This document shows, in pieces, positions 29,036 through 38,372 of a DNA stretch of 64,000 nt. A program made the translations under genes and the position numbers. Origin of the DNA: Alkalicoccobacillus plakortidis. GTDB taxonomy: Bacteria; Bacillota; Bacilli; Bacillales; Bacillaceae_D. The notes under the pieces were generated by a model that did not search any database, was not told the DNA's origin, and saw only the letters and a list, made by a program, of their open reading frames with translations. The stretch spans positions 1,922,001 to 1,986,000 of the forward strand of contig NZ_JAMQJY010000001.1 of NCBI RefSeq assembly GCF_023703085.1, given 5' to 3'. Each line of letters begins with the position of its first letter. The first letter of the stretch is position 1.

Positions 29036-30539
29036 CTATAATCTCACACCTGACCCAGGGCCTACCGGAATTCCAAATACGTAAAAGATAGCTAGCAGCA
29101 GTGTCATACCAACTAGTACACACACCGCATATGGAAGTGTTAAGGAGATAAGAGAACCAAACCCTGCATCCTTTTGATACTTCCGAATAAATTCTAGTGT
29201 AATCATCGTATACGCAGATAGTGGAGTAAGCATACTGGTAGAAGAATCACCAACACGATACGCCATTTGCGTGAAAGCAGGATCGTAGCCCAATTGAATA
29301 AACATTGGAATAAAAATTGGGGCAAAGATTGCCCACTGTCCAGAACCACTGGTGATTACTAGATTCATTAGAGAAGTCATTAATATAAAAGTAATGATCA
29401 ATCCAAACCCGGTAAAATTCACAGCTTCAAGAAAGTTTGTTCCATTTACAGAAACCCACAGTCCGATACCCGACCACTGAAAAAAGGCAGTAAATTGCCC
29501 AATGAAAAATACTAGTACAATGAAGTTTCGCATGCTGCCAATGGCCTCACCCATATAATTAGCAACATCCTTCATACCAGAAATACGCTTCATCTTAATC
29601 CCATACGTCAAACCAATAAGAGCAAATAAAATCAGTAGATAGACCACAATCCCATCAATAAAAGGTGATGGCACCAATCCTCCGTCCTCATTTAGAAGGA
29701 AACTATTAGGCACGATCATACCCACAACAAGGATTGCAATATAGATAAAAGCTACTAAACCAGTTAACTTCAAAGCGCTTGTCTCTTCTTTTGAAACTGG
29801 CTCCGTTGACTCAACCACATCACCTGTATACGCTCCAAGGCGTGGTTCAGTCAGCTTTCTTGTGATTGTTCCTCCAATGATGGTACAGAGGAGCGCTCCA
29901 GCTATCATAAAGAAATAGTTACTAACTGGTGTCACCGTACCCTCTAAACTTAAGACAGCCATTGCTTCATTCGAAATCCCAGCTAATAACGGCTCATTTG
30001 ATGTAATTAAGATACCTGTCGCATAGCCACTCGATACCCCAACAAAACCCGTCACCACACCCGCAATTGGGTGGCGGCCTAATGAATAATAAATAATACC
30101 CGCAAGTGGCGGCACAATTAAATAAGCAGAATCAGCAGCTACCGTCGCAAAGTTCCCCATAAAAAAGATTGCATAAGGCACCAACCAAACCGGAGCTGCC
30201 ATCATCAATTTCTTAATAAAAGCCGACAAAAGCCCAACCCGCTCCGCTAAACCAATCCCTAACATAATCGTTAGCACTAACCCTAGCGGAGCAAAGCCCG
30301 TAAAGTTCTCAACCAAGCGTACTAGTCATAAAGGTAATCCCTTCACCACTCAATAAACTACGAATCTCCGTAACTTCCTCCGTCGCCGGATTTGTCACCG
30401 TCATCCAAGCAATCTGAAAAGCAGTAGACAAGACAAACAACAACCCTATCAATAGTAAAAAAATCGTAATCGGCTGCGGAAGCAAATTCCCTACTTTCTC
30501 CACTCCCATTAATACTCGTTGAAACCCTCGTCTGAACAT
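29036..30539 (-). CDS. AbgT-family transporter, one frameshift
   Basis: This inner-membrane protein of about 501 residues belongs to the AbgT family, whose members import p-aminobenzoyl-glutamate or export sulfonamides. The start (RVLMGVEKVGNLLPQPITIF), the segment NFATVAADSAYLIVPPLAG and the ending RVGDSSTSMLTPLSAYT are characteristic. The frame breaks at CCAAGC 30313-30318; removing one base gives FMTSTLVENFTGFAPLGLV. Direction of transport cannot be told from sequence. It stands alone. Confidence 0.85.
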
Positions 30540-30679
30540 CTAAACCGTGTCCCCTAACCTATGTATAGTCCCTGTCAGATATCCTAACATTCTGACAAAT
30601 CAATGAATAGTAAACAATTCTAAAGGGGCGGGAGGAAGATTGCAAGGATAGAGATGTGGAGAGGAGTTGGGAGATTTGG

Positions 30680-30995
30680 CGGGAGAGTGTTAGTAAGAAG
30701 GATGACTGCGTTATCAAAAAAGAATGGTTAGTCATCAAGAGGCACTGGGGAATTAGTAAGAAAGGTTGTTGGATATAAAGACGAATTGAGGGGGTAGCAA
30801 GAGCGGAGGGGGCGTACTCAGAAGAATTGGAGGTTTAGCAAGAATGATTGATCTTTAGTCAGATGAATTGGGGTCTTATCAAGAGATAGTGATCCATACT
30901 AAGAAGAATTGATCCCTTAGCAAGAGCGTCCCACCCACACTAAGATAAAACCTCAATTACCAAGAACTAGACTTAAAAACCAAGAGCAATCAGTC
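30680..30995 (+). repeat. Family A helically phased array A3
   Basis: Fifteen cores of consensus TA[GCT][CT]AAGA are found at 30695, 30716, 30737, 30758, 30778, 30799, 30819, 30840, 30860, 30881, 30901, 30922, 30942, 30962 and 30982. The steps are 21 or 20, mean about 20.5 bases. The spacers share no sequence. The array lies upstream of abgT and beyond the terminator of the next gene. Confidence 0.8.
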
Positions 30996-31049
30996 AGGTC
31001 CATCCACCAAGTCGGACTCCAACACCACACACACCCCAAAATTCCCGAA

Positions 31050-31077
31050 CAAAAAAAGACCCCGCTCCCCGAGGTCT
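31050..31077 (-). terminator. Terminator of the inositol-phosphatase gene
   Basis: AGACC and GGTCT-type arms within CAGACCTCGGGGAGCGGGGT fold into a G/C-rich stem followed by seven T on the minus strand. Confidence 0.6.
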
Positions 31078-31087
31078 GACTCCAACT

Positions 31088-31837
31088 CTATTTCCACAAC
31101 GTTTCCTTATCGGCTACATTGCCACACCACAAGTCACTTTGACTCCAAAAATCTAGTGGTTCTCCTGATAGTTGCGTGATTTCTACTCCTGCTTCTATGG
31201 CAAGAACGGCGGCTCCGGCGTAGTCCCACGGGTTAATTTTGTTTGTGACAAATCCGTCGAGTTTGCCTGCTGCGACGTAGGCTAGCTCAATGGCTCCGAC
31301 TCCCATCATGCGTAAGCCACGGACTTGTGCGCGAACTTGATTAATAGATGGTTGGCGATCAAAAAAGCTATGGTCCACTCCTATGACAGCTTCGTTTAAT
31401 GGAGTAGTCTTCTTTTTCTCCAGTACGTTCCCGTTTAACCACGCGCCTTTGCCGACTTCAGCAGAGTAAAGATCGTCTGCGTGCACGTCTAGTACATAGC
31501 CTAAAGTGGGTTTGCTATCAACAACTACTCCAATTGAAATGGCGAAGTGCTTCTGTTGATGGACAAAGTTCATGGTTCCGTCTATTGGGTCGATAATCCA
31601 AACGGTGCCTGAGAGGTCCTTTGCTTGATCTGCTATTCCTTCTTCTCCAATGATATGGTCGTTAGGGAAATGCGATTGAATTTGGTCTACAAAATAGGTT
31701 TCGACTAATCGATCAATATCGGTCACCAGATCATTTGGGTTGGCTTTGGTTTCTACAGTAAAATCACCAAGCTTCTGCTTAATAAGCTGGCTTGCTTCGT
31801 TTAATGCTTTTTCGATAAACGCTTTATAGTCTTCCAT
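31088..31837 (-). CDS. Inositol monophosphatase-family phosphatase
   Basis: This 249-residue Mg-dependent phosphatase has the family motifs in order: IIGEEGI, WIIDPIDGTMNFVH (metal-binding DPIDGT) and INPWDYAGAAVLA. Substrates in the family include inositol phosphates, sugar phosphates and nucleotide phosphates. It is last in an operon encoding an Afu/Fbp-type importer, so it may dephosphorylate an imported phosphorylated sugar or inositol. That link is inference. Confidence 0.88.
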   Translation of the reverse strand: MEDYKAFIEKALNEASQLIKQKLGDFTVETKANPNDLVTDIDRLVETYFVDQIQSHFPNDHIIGEEGIADQAKDLSGTVWIIDPIDGTMNFVHQQKHFAISIGVVVDSKPTLGYVLDVHADDLYSAEVGKGAWLNGNVLEKKKTTPLNEAVIGVDHSFFDRQPSINQVRAQVRGLRMMGVGAIELAYVAAGKLDGFVTNKINPWDYAGAAVLAIEAGVEITQLSGEPLDFWSQSDLWCGNVADKETLWK

Positions 31838-31847
31838 TTCGTCCTCC

Positions 31848-32848
31848 TTATTCCATATGTGTCCACTCTTGAAATTGAGAGATCCATTTCTGTCGTTGGG
31901 TGCTTGATAATGTATGATCGGGGATTGTCATTAATAACTCGGATGGGTCAATAGCTTGTTCGGGCTGTGAGGCTGTGAGGTTGGTTAAGTACTGATAGCT
32001 TCCGACTCGTTTGCCAATTTCCTGCGCTTCTTTGGATAAGGCCCAGTCGACAAAGGTTTTGGCTTGTTCTGAGTTTTCAGCTGCTTGTGTGATGGCGACA
32101 GCACCGATTTCATACATCGTTGGTTCATTTGGATAGATGATAACTAATTCGTTATAGCCTTCATGTTTTAAGCGCATCGCGTCATGGGCAAACATAATCG
32201 TTGCTGCACTTTTTTTCGATCCAACCACACGTCCAGGCGCCATACCTGTTGAGGCATACTCCGACACGTTCGTATTAATATTTTCTACAACGGAACGAGT
32301 GCGTGATTCTCCATACAATTGATGAAGCATTGTTAATGTTAAGTACCCCGTTCCTGTAATACTCGGATCAGGTAAGGTAATCCAAGCCTTTGTATTCGAC
32401 GCGTTGCAAATCTGTCCAAGCGTTTTGGTAGCTCCACGCCTTGTTCGAGGTGCCATTGTCGATTTGCTACTAGTGCTAACACACTGACATATACTCCTGT
32501 CCAGTTTCCTTCTGCATCATAATACAGTGGGTCAATTTCCTTTCGTTTATCCGATATATAAGGTGAAAGGAGTCCTTCCCGTTTTGCTTCTTCAAACAAA
32601 ACGGAAGGACCACCATACCATACATCAATTTTTGTATCTCCTTTTTCGATTAGATCAAGGATTTTTCCGTTACTAAGCCGTTTAAAGACGACTTGAATGC
32701 CTGTGTCACGCTCAAATTGTTCAAATGCTTTAATCGCATGGGCATCGTCCATTCCTGCATAGATATAGAGAGTTTCTTTAGGATCTTGCACCTGACAGGA
32801 AGATAAAATAAGCATCATTAGTATACAAACATAGACTCTCCCTCTCAC
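31848..32848 (-). CDS. Second extracellular solute-binding protein (AfuA/FbpA-like), two frameshifts
   Basis: The N-terminus is a short lipoprotein-like signal (MLILSSC), then YIYAGMDDAHAIKAFEQFER and IDVWYGGPSVLFEEAKREG, closely parallel to the first binding protein of this operon. Two insertions, both in CCAAGC (32382-32387 and 32416-32421), disturb the middle; removing one base at each gives PKRWTDLQRVEYKGWITLPD and an intact domain. The start is a GTG at 32848 behind GGAGG. It probably binds the same class of ligand as the first protein, widening or duplicating specificity. Confidence 0.8.
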
Positions 32849-32866
32849 GATACCCTCCTCTCTCTA

Positions 32867-33947
32867 TCATGAAGCAGGCACTACATGCAACGACTGCCTG
32901 GGAAAAGCGAACGGAGACCTCATCTCCTGCTGAATAGGTTTGCTTCCCACCGGGATCGGCAACGATGGCGTATAGTGAGACTCCACTATAATCAACCTCG
33001 TATTCCTGGATATGACCCATAAAAACACTTTTAGTCACTTTTGCTTTTTCCGTACCTTGCTCATCAATGATAATCGCTTCAGGACGAACCACAATGGAAA
33101 CAGATTGTCCCTCTTTAAACTCTATTGCATTCTCTTGATAAACATCCAACTTGGAGTCCTTAGTCTGAACCGTTAGCTTTTCGTTGGTTGTACTTTCTAC
33201 TTTACCATCTAAGAAATTTGCTGTTCCAATAAAATCAGAGACAAATTTAGATGTTGGTTGTTGATAGATCTCCATTGGTGTTCCAACCTGTTCGATCTTA
33301 CCTGCATTCATGACAACAATTTGATCACTTAAGCTCATTGCCTCACTTTGATCATGCGTCACGTACACAGCTGTAATGCCAAGTTTTTTCTGAATTCGAC
33401 GAATCTCATCTCTCATCGTAACTCGTAGCTTAGCATCCAGATTTGATAGTGGTTCATCAAATAATAACACACCTGGTTCCATAACCAATGCTCTTGCTAA
33501 TGCAACACGTTGCTGCTGTCCTCCAGATAGCTTGTTTGGCATACGATTAGCATTGACATGTAGATTCATAATATCCATGATCGGAGTTACTCGTTTGTCT
33601 ATTTCCTGCTTTGAAAGCTTCTTTAATCGTAGCCCATAACAAATGTTGTCATAAACAGTCATATGCGGAAACAAGGCATATGACTGGAACACCATCGTAC
33701 AATCACGTTTATTAGCAGGAATTTGTTTAACGTTCTCATCTCCAAAGAAAATGTTTCCCTCTGACAGATCTTCAAAGCCTGCAATCATTCGTAGTGTTGT
33801 TGTTTTGCCGCAACCTGAAGGCCCAAGAAGTGTGGTGAATTGCCCTTCTTTTATATGAAGATTTATGTGATCAACCGCATGAGTCGATTTCCCTTGATCA
33901 TCGGTGAATGTTTTCGTTACATTTTCTAGTTTAACGGATTTAGCCAT
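32867..33947 (-). CDS. ABC transporter ATPase (AfuC/FbpC/PotA-like)
   Basis: The ATPase powers the importer with the adjacent permease. Walker A is GPSGCGKTT, the signature LSGGQQQRVALARAL, Walker B VLLFDEPLSNLD, and a TOBE domain ends the protein. The visible frame runs on with an odd tail; removing one base from the run of four A at 32904-32907 (plus strand) gives RFPRQSLHVVPAS and a stop at 32867, a normal ending. I start at ATG 33947, preceded by AAGGAGGAAGA. Confidence 0.87.
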
Positions 33948-33960
33948 CTCTTCTTCCTCC

Positions 33961-35667
33961 TTACAATGATATACTATCTTGCGCAACTTCTTTCACTTGA
34001 CCTTTTTTTCCTTTGCGTTCAAAGGTCCAGCGTTTAGTGAAGAGATTTGTTAAGACATTCAGTACGAGCATCGCTGCAATCATTAAGATAATGAGTAGCG
34101 TACAATAGGCACTCGCTACACCAATTCTGCCTGATTCAACCTGAGCCAAGATAGAAGCTGTGATCAAGTTGTATTTAGCAGAGATTAAGAAAATAACAGC
34201 ACTCATTGCAGTCATACTTTTTACAAATGTGTAGACAAGTGAGCTAAAGAATGCTGGACGGATAAGCGGAAGGACAATCGTGAAAAATGTTTTTGATCCG
34301 CTTGCTCCTAGATTTGTTGCTGCTTCCTCAATCGAAGGGTCAATCTGCTGAAGAGACGTTACACCTGAACGAATTCCAACAGGCATGGCACGAACGATAA
34401 AGGCTGCAATAATGATTAAGGCTGTTCCTGTAATCGCAAAAGGCGCCTGGTTGAAGGCTAGAATATATGAAATCCCAATAACTGTTCCTGGAATCGCAAT
34501 TGACATCATACTTAGACCTTCCATTAAACGTTTGCCAGCAAAACGTTGGCGTACAATTAGATAGGCAAGCACCATCGCAAACAGTCCACCTATTGGGGTT
34601 GCAATTGCCGCTAATTTAAACGTATCAACTACAGCTTTCTGGCCAATTGAAAATACGTATTGATAGTGTTCCAGTGTAAAGCTATTGTTTACGCCCCATA
34701 GTTGAATAAAAGAACCAATTGGAACAAGCACATAGAATAGCGCGACCGTTGCAGAAATGAAGTAACAGATCGTAATCACAGCTAAACGAAAAGGTCCATC
34801 TGATACAAGTCTTCTAGCTGAAGTAGGTTTACCAGTAACCGTAACGTAGTTTTTCTTGCCTAACCAGAACTTCTGAATCGCGTATAGAATAACGGTTACA
34901 GATAATAAAAGCATGGCAAGCGCAGCACCCGACTGCATATTGTAGCTACCTACTGCTTGAAGGTAAATCTCTCTCGCAACCGTGTTATAATCTCCACCAA
35001 TGGTCATTGGGTTTCCAAAGTCAGCCATTGATTGGATGAAAACTAGTAAGAATGCATTCCCAATTCCCGGTAAAGATAATGGCAAAGTCACTCGAGCAAA
35101 TGTCTGCCACTTAGTTGAGCCAAGATTATCACTCGCTTCTTCAAGTGCCGGACTGATAGAACGAAGCAGACCTGATAACACGAGAAATGCGACTGGAAAG
35201 AAGGTTAACGTTTGGACTAAAATCAACCCGTGCAGCCCGTAGATATTAGCATTTTCCATTCCAAACAATGAGCTTGAGATGAAACCATTTCGACCAAATA
35301 ATAAGATTGCAGATAAGGCAATAACAAATGGTGGTGAAATAATTGGTAGAATCGCAATGCCGTTAAACACCATCTTGAATGGAATTTTCACATAGGCAAA
35401 GACATACGCGAAAAAGTATGCAATGGCCGTAGATAATACCGACACGACACTCGCTAGTACAATTGAATTGATGAGGGAGCTCGAAAGCTGCCCTCCCGAT
35501 AACACTCGTTGATATCCTGCAAATGAAAGTTCACTATTAGAGATAAAGCTCGCCAAGAAAATCTGTACGAGCGGATATGCAATAAAAACAATCAGGCAGG
35601 CCATAATTAGAACAATTAGGATAAGCCGCATTGGCTGTTTGAATAATTGTTGTCCTTTGGCTTTCAC
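33961..35667 (-). CDS. Fused ABC permease (AfuB/FbpB-type)
   Basis: At 568 residues this is a double-length permease with two binding-protein-dependent transport domains in one chain, each with an EAA loop (ALEEASDNLGSTKWQTF about residue 170 and SIEEAATNLGASGSKTF about residue 450). About twelve helices are visible. This fused form is typical of ferric-iron (Fbp), thiamine and sugar-phosphate (Afu) importers. It lies between the first binding protein and the ATPase. Confidence 0.88.
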   Translation of the reverse strand: MKAKGQQLFKQPMRLILIVLIMACLIVFIAYPLVQIFLASFISNSELSFAGYQRVLSGGQLSSSLINSIVLASVVSVLSTAIAYFFAYVFAYVKIPFKMVFNGIAILPIISPPFVIALSAILLFGRNGFISSSLFGMENANIYGLHGLILVQTLTFFPVAFLVLSGLLRSISPALEEASDNLGSTKWQTFARVTLPLSLPGIGNAFLLVFIQSMADFGNPMTIGGDYNTVAREIYLQAVGSYNMQSGAALAMLLLSVTVILYAIQKFWLGKKNYVTVTGKPTSARRLVSDGPFRLAVITICYFISATVALFYVLVPIGSFIQLWGVNNSFTLEHYQYVFSIGQKAVVDTFKLAAIATPIGGLFAMVLAYLIVRQRFAGKRLMEGLSMMSIAIPGTVIGISYILAFNQAPFAITGTALIIIAAFIVRAMPVGIRSGVTSLQQIDPSIEEAATNLGASGSKTFFTIVLPLIRPAFFSSLVYTFVKSMTAMSAVIFLISAKYNLITASILAQVESGRIGVASAYCTLLIILMIAAMLVLNVLTNLFTKRWTFERKGKKGQVKEVAQDSISL

Positions 35668-35688
35668 CTAAATCCCACCTTTCTCTTA

Positions 35689-36702
35689 CTATTTAATAAT
35701 GTCGCTTTCAAAGCGATCGATAATTTCTTGACGTCTATCCCCTGCTTCTAGTGGATCTGAGTCTACTAGAGTTAGCTCATCCAGTTTAACGGCCTTTTCT
35801 GGCTCTTCTGCATCTGGATGCGTTAGATTTTGGAAGTTATTCGTTGTTTTACCGACTTCCTGTGCACTTGGTGAAACAGACCAATCTATAAACTGCTCTG
35901 CAAGCTCTTCATTTTTTGACCCTTCAATAATGGCAGATGAGCCGATTTCAAAGCCTGTTCCTTCTTCAGGGAAAGAAAGTACAATATCTTCAAATCCTTC
36001 TTCCTGATACTTAATAATATCGTGAGCAAACAAGATGCCCGCTCCAGCTTCATTTAAACCAACCATTCTTCCTGGTGCTGATCCACTTGTTGTGTATTGT
36101 TGAATTTGCGGATGTAGCTCACTCAAATACTCAAAACCAGGATCGTCCCCACCTTTTGACTCAAGGATTGAGTATAAAGCTGTATATGCTGTTCCAGATG
36201 AACTTGGATGAGCCATTACGAGCTCATTTGTATATGCTGGATCTAGGAAATCATCCCAACTAGTTGGCGCTTCAAGTCCATTTTTATCAAGGAAGTTTTG
36301 ATTTGTTGCAAAACCAATGACACCTACGTAGACTCCTGACCAATACCCTTCACTATCCTTATACTCATCTGGAATCACGTCCGCTTCAGGCGATTGATAC
36401 GCGTGAAGTAAGCCTTCCTTTTGAGCCGCTACAAAGGTATCTGCTGGACCTCCGTACCAAATATCAGCTTGTGGATTGTTTTTCTCAGCTCGAACTTTTG
36501 CTAAAATCTCTCCTGCTGACATCCGAACCATATTAACATCTATACCTGTCTCTTCAGTGAATTTATCTATTGCCGCAACTGCGTGGTCTTCTTGGAACCC
36601 AACATAAACCGTTAATGTCCCTCCTGAATCAGCACCTTGTGAACAACCGCCCAACGCAATTAGTCCTGTTAAACCCCCAGCTAGTAACCAGTGTTTTTTC
36701 AT
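35689..36702 (-). CDS. Extracellular solute-binding lipoprotein (AfuA/FbpA-like)
   Basis: This 337-residue protein has a lipoprotein signal (LIALGGC, Cys 20) and family features TLTVYVGFQEDHAVAAIDKF, ADIWYGGPADTFVAAQKEG and the ligand-loop HPSSSGTAYTAL. The tyrosine pair used for ferric iron is not obvious, while the SSSGTAY loop suits a phosphate-bearing ligand. With the phosphatase gene downstream, a sugar-phosphate or phosphonate ligand seems more likely than iron, but this is inference. Confidence 0.85.
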   Translation of the reverse strand: MKKHWLLAGGLTGLIALGGCSQGADSGGTLTVYVGFQEDHAVAAIDKFTEETGIDVNMVRMSAGEILAKVRAEKNNPQADIWYGGPADTFVAAQKEGLLHAYQSPEADVIPDEYKDSEGYWSGVYVGVIGFATNQNFLDKNGLEAPTSWDDFLDPAYTNELVMAHPSSSGTAYTALYSILESKGGDDPGFEYLSELHPQIQQYTTSGSAPGRMVGLNEAGAGILFAHDIIKYQEEGFEDIVLSFPEEGTGFEIGSSAIIEGSKNEELAEQFIDWSVSPSAQEVGKTTNNFQNLTHPDAEEPEKAVKLDELTLVDSDPLEAGDRRQEIIDRFESDIIK

Positions 36703-36749
36703 GTGTATTTCCCCCTTGTCTTTATAGATAAAGCATAATTGTATGCGGT

Positions 36750-36808
36750 TACAAAAAGAAGACCAAATCTCTGCCGTTTCAATAGGCGAAGATTTGGTCT
36801 TCTAAAAA
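36750..36808 (-). terminator. Terminator of the ascorbate-type PTS gene
   Basis: GAAGACCAAATCT (36758-36770) and AGATTTGGTCTTC (36790-36802) form a perfect 13-pair stem with T-rich flank on the minus strand. Confidence 0.85.
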
Positions 36809-36815
36809 AATGTGA

Positions 36816-38372
36816 TTATTGCAGCAACCATCCGAGTAATGTGCCGATTAGCTGCAGATCCGTATCACCAAATGTTGTGCGTGTATAACCTAGCTCTGTT
36901 AAAAAAGGCAGCAGAAGCAATGGTAGTAACGAGATCAGCAAACCATGAACCGGACCAATTACCAAAAGCGCACGTATTCCGCGCAAACGATAGGCAATCA
37001 CTCCCGCGGCTCCACCTGAGAAAAAGTGTGGAATCACACCAGGAATGATCACTGTATACTGAATCTGCAGCATCACTAGCATCGCGACAATACCCGCACC
37101 AAAACTTAACAAAAAGCCAACAATGGCAGCAAGTGGCGCATAGGGGAAAAGCACTGGTGCATCAATAGCTGGGATCGAGCCTTTGATCCATTTACGAGAA
37201 ATCCCTTCAAATGCAGGAACAATTTCTGAGACCATCATGCGCACTCCATTGATAATGCTGTACATACCCGCAGTGAACCATAAGGATTGAATGATTGCGT
37301 ACACAAAAAATGGCTGATTGCCAAACAGACTGGTCATACCCTCTTGAAAAGAGAAGAGTGCCGCCCCAAAGAAAAGAGCAAACGAAAACAAACAAATCAC
37401 TAGAATATGGTCCTGCATAAGTGGTTCAAACCGACGCAAAAATGCAGGAAATTGATAGGTCTGCTCTCTCTTTTTAAATAACGCCTTACTCAGAAACCCA
37501 GAGAGAAAGTAGCCAACACTATTAAAATGGCCAATCGCCATGCGATCATCTCCCGTAACGCTCCGAACGTAAGGCTGAATCAAGGCCGGCGCAAAGGTCA
37601 TTGCTAATGCTAAAACTGAACCTCCGATCAAAAACTGCCATGACCCAAGATACGTTGGTTGCAAAACAGCTACGATCACAGCCCCCATAAATAAGACCTG
37701 ATGACCCGATAGAAAAATATATTTAAAAGGGGTAAACCTAGCAAGTAATAGATGCATCACTAACGCAATCGTGACAGTGATCGCAACTTCTCGACCAAAG
37801 TTAATTTGAACCAACGCCATGACTGCTTCATTATGGGGAATAAATCCAATAATTTGAAAGCGATCCTGCACCAATACGGCCAGGTTAGACAATGAGACAC
37901 CCGCAGCCGATGCACCAATTTGTAGCAAGGCTGTCCCGACCATCACTTTAATTGTTCCACTAAGCGTACGATAAAAACTAGCACGTGCGAGTAGAAACCC
38001 AATAAAAGCCGCTAGCCCTAGCAGCAGTGTCGGTTCCCCAATGATTTGACCACCAAAAAATTCAAACTGACTCATCGAGAATTCCGCCAAGCCTTGAATG
38101 GTATGTGAATCTGCCAATCTTTCTTCTACATGGTGCTTGTCCGCCACATACGTTAAACTAAGCACCTCAGTCCCTCTATCAAGCAATTGCTCTACAACCT
38201 GGCGCGCACCAATGATGAGATCTGCTTGAGTAAAGGAGGCACTCCCTACATCTGTTTGTTCAATCCAAACATCATGAATGCCCCAATCCTCCAACAGCCT
38301 AGACACTTGAATTTTCAGCATCAGACTGGTGCCAAGCCCACCAGAACAAACCACAAGTATTTTACGCATCAT
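36816..38372 (-). CDS. PTS ascorbate-type transporter, IIB-IIC fusion (UlaB-UlaA like)
   Basis: The first 90 residues form an EIIB domain with the phosphocysteine loop VVCSGGLGTSLML. The rest is an UlaA/SgaT-type EIIC with ten to eleven helices (FGREVAITVTIALVMHLLLA; GGAAGVIAYRLRGIRALLVI). The usual arrangement has IIA, IIB and IIC as separate chains. I start at the ATG pair at 38372, six bases after GAGGAGG; the longer frame overlaps the previous gene. No separate EIIA is seen, but the adjacent regulator carries one. The substrate, ascorbate or a related sugar acid or alditol, is inferred from the family. Confidence 0.85.
   Translation of the reverse strand: MMRKILVVCSGGLGTSLMLKIQVSRLLEDWGIHDVWIEQTDVGSASFTQADLIIGARQVVEQLLDRGTEVLSLTYVADKHHVEERLADSHTIQGLAEFSMSQFEFFGGQIIGEPTLLLGLAAFIGFLLARASFYRTLSGTIKVMVGTALLQIGASAAGVSLSNLAVLVQDRFQIIGFIPHNEAVMALVQINFGREVAITVTIALVMHLLLARFTPFKYIFLSGHQVLFMGAVIVAVLQPTYLGSWQFLIGGSVLALAMTFAPALIQPYVRSVTGDDRMAIGHFNSVGYFLSGFLSKALFKKREQTYQFPAFLRRFEPLMQDHILVICLFSFALFFGAALFSFQEGMTSLFGNQPFFVYAIIQSLWFTAGMYSIINGVRMMVSEIVPAFEGISRKWIKGSIPAIDAPVLFPYAPLAAIVGFLLSFGAGIVAMLVMLQIQYTVIIPGVIPHFFSGGAAGVIAYRLRGIRALLVIGPVHGLLISLLPLLLLPFLTELGYTRTTFGDTDLQLIGTLLGWLLQ

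Noticed and set aside
35689..36702. Ferric-iron-binding FbpA
   Set aside because: The paired tyrosines for iron are not evident and the operon has a phosphatase; kept as an alternative only.
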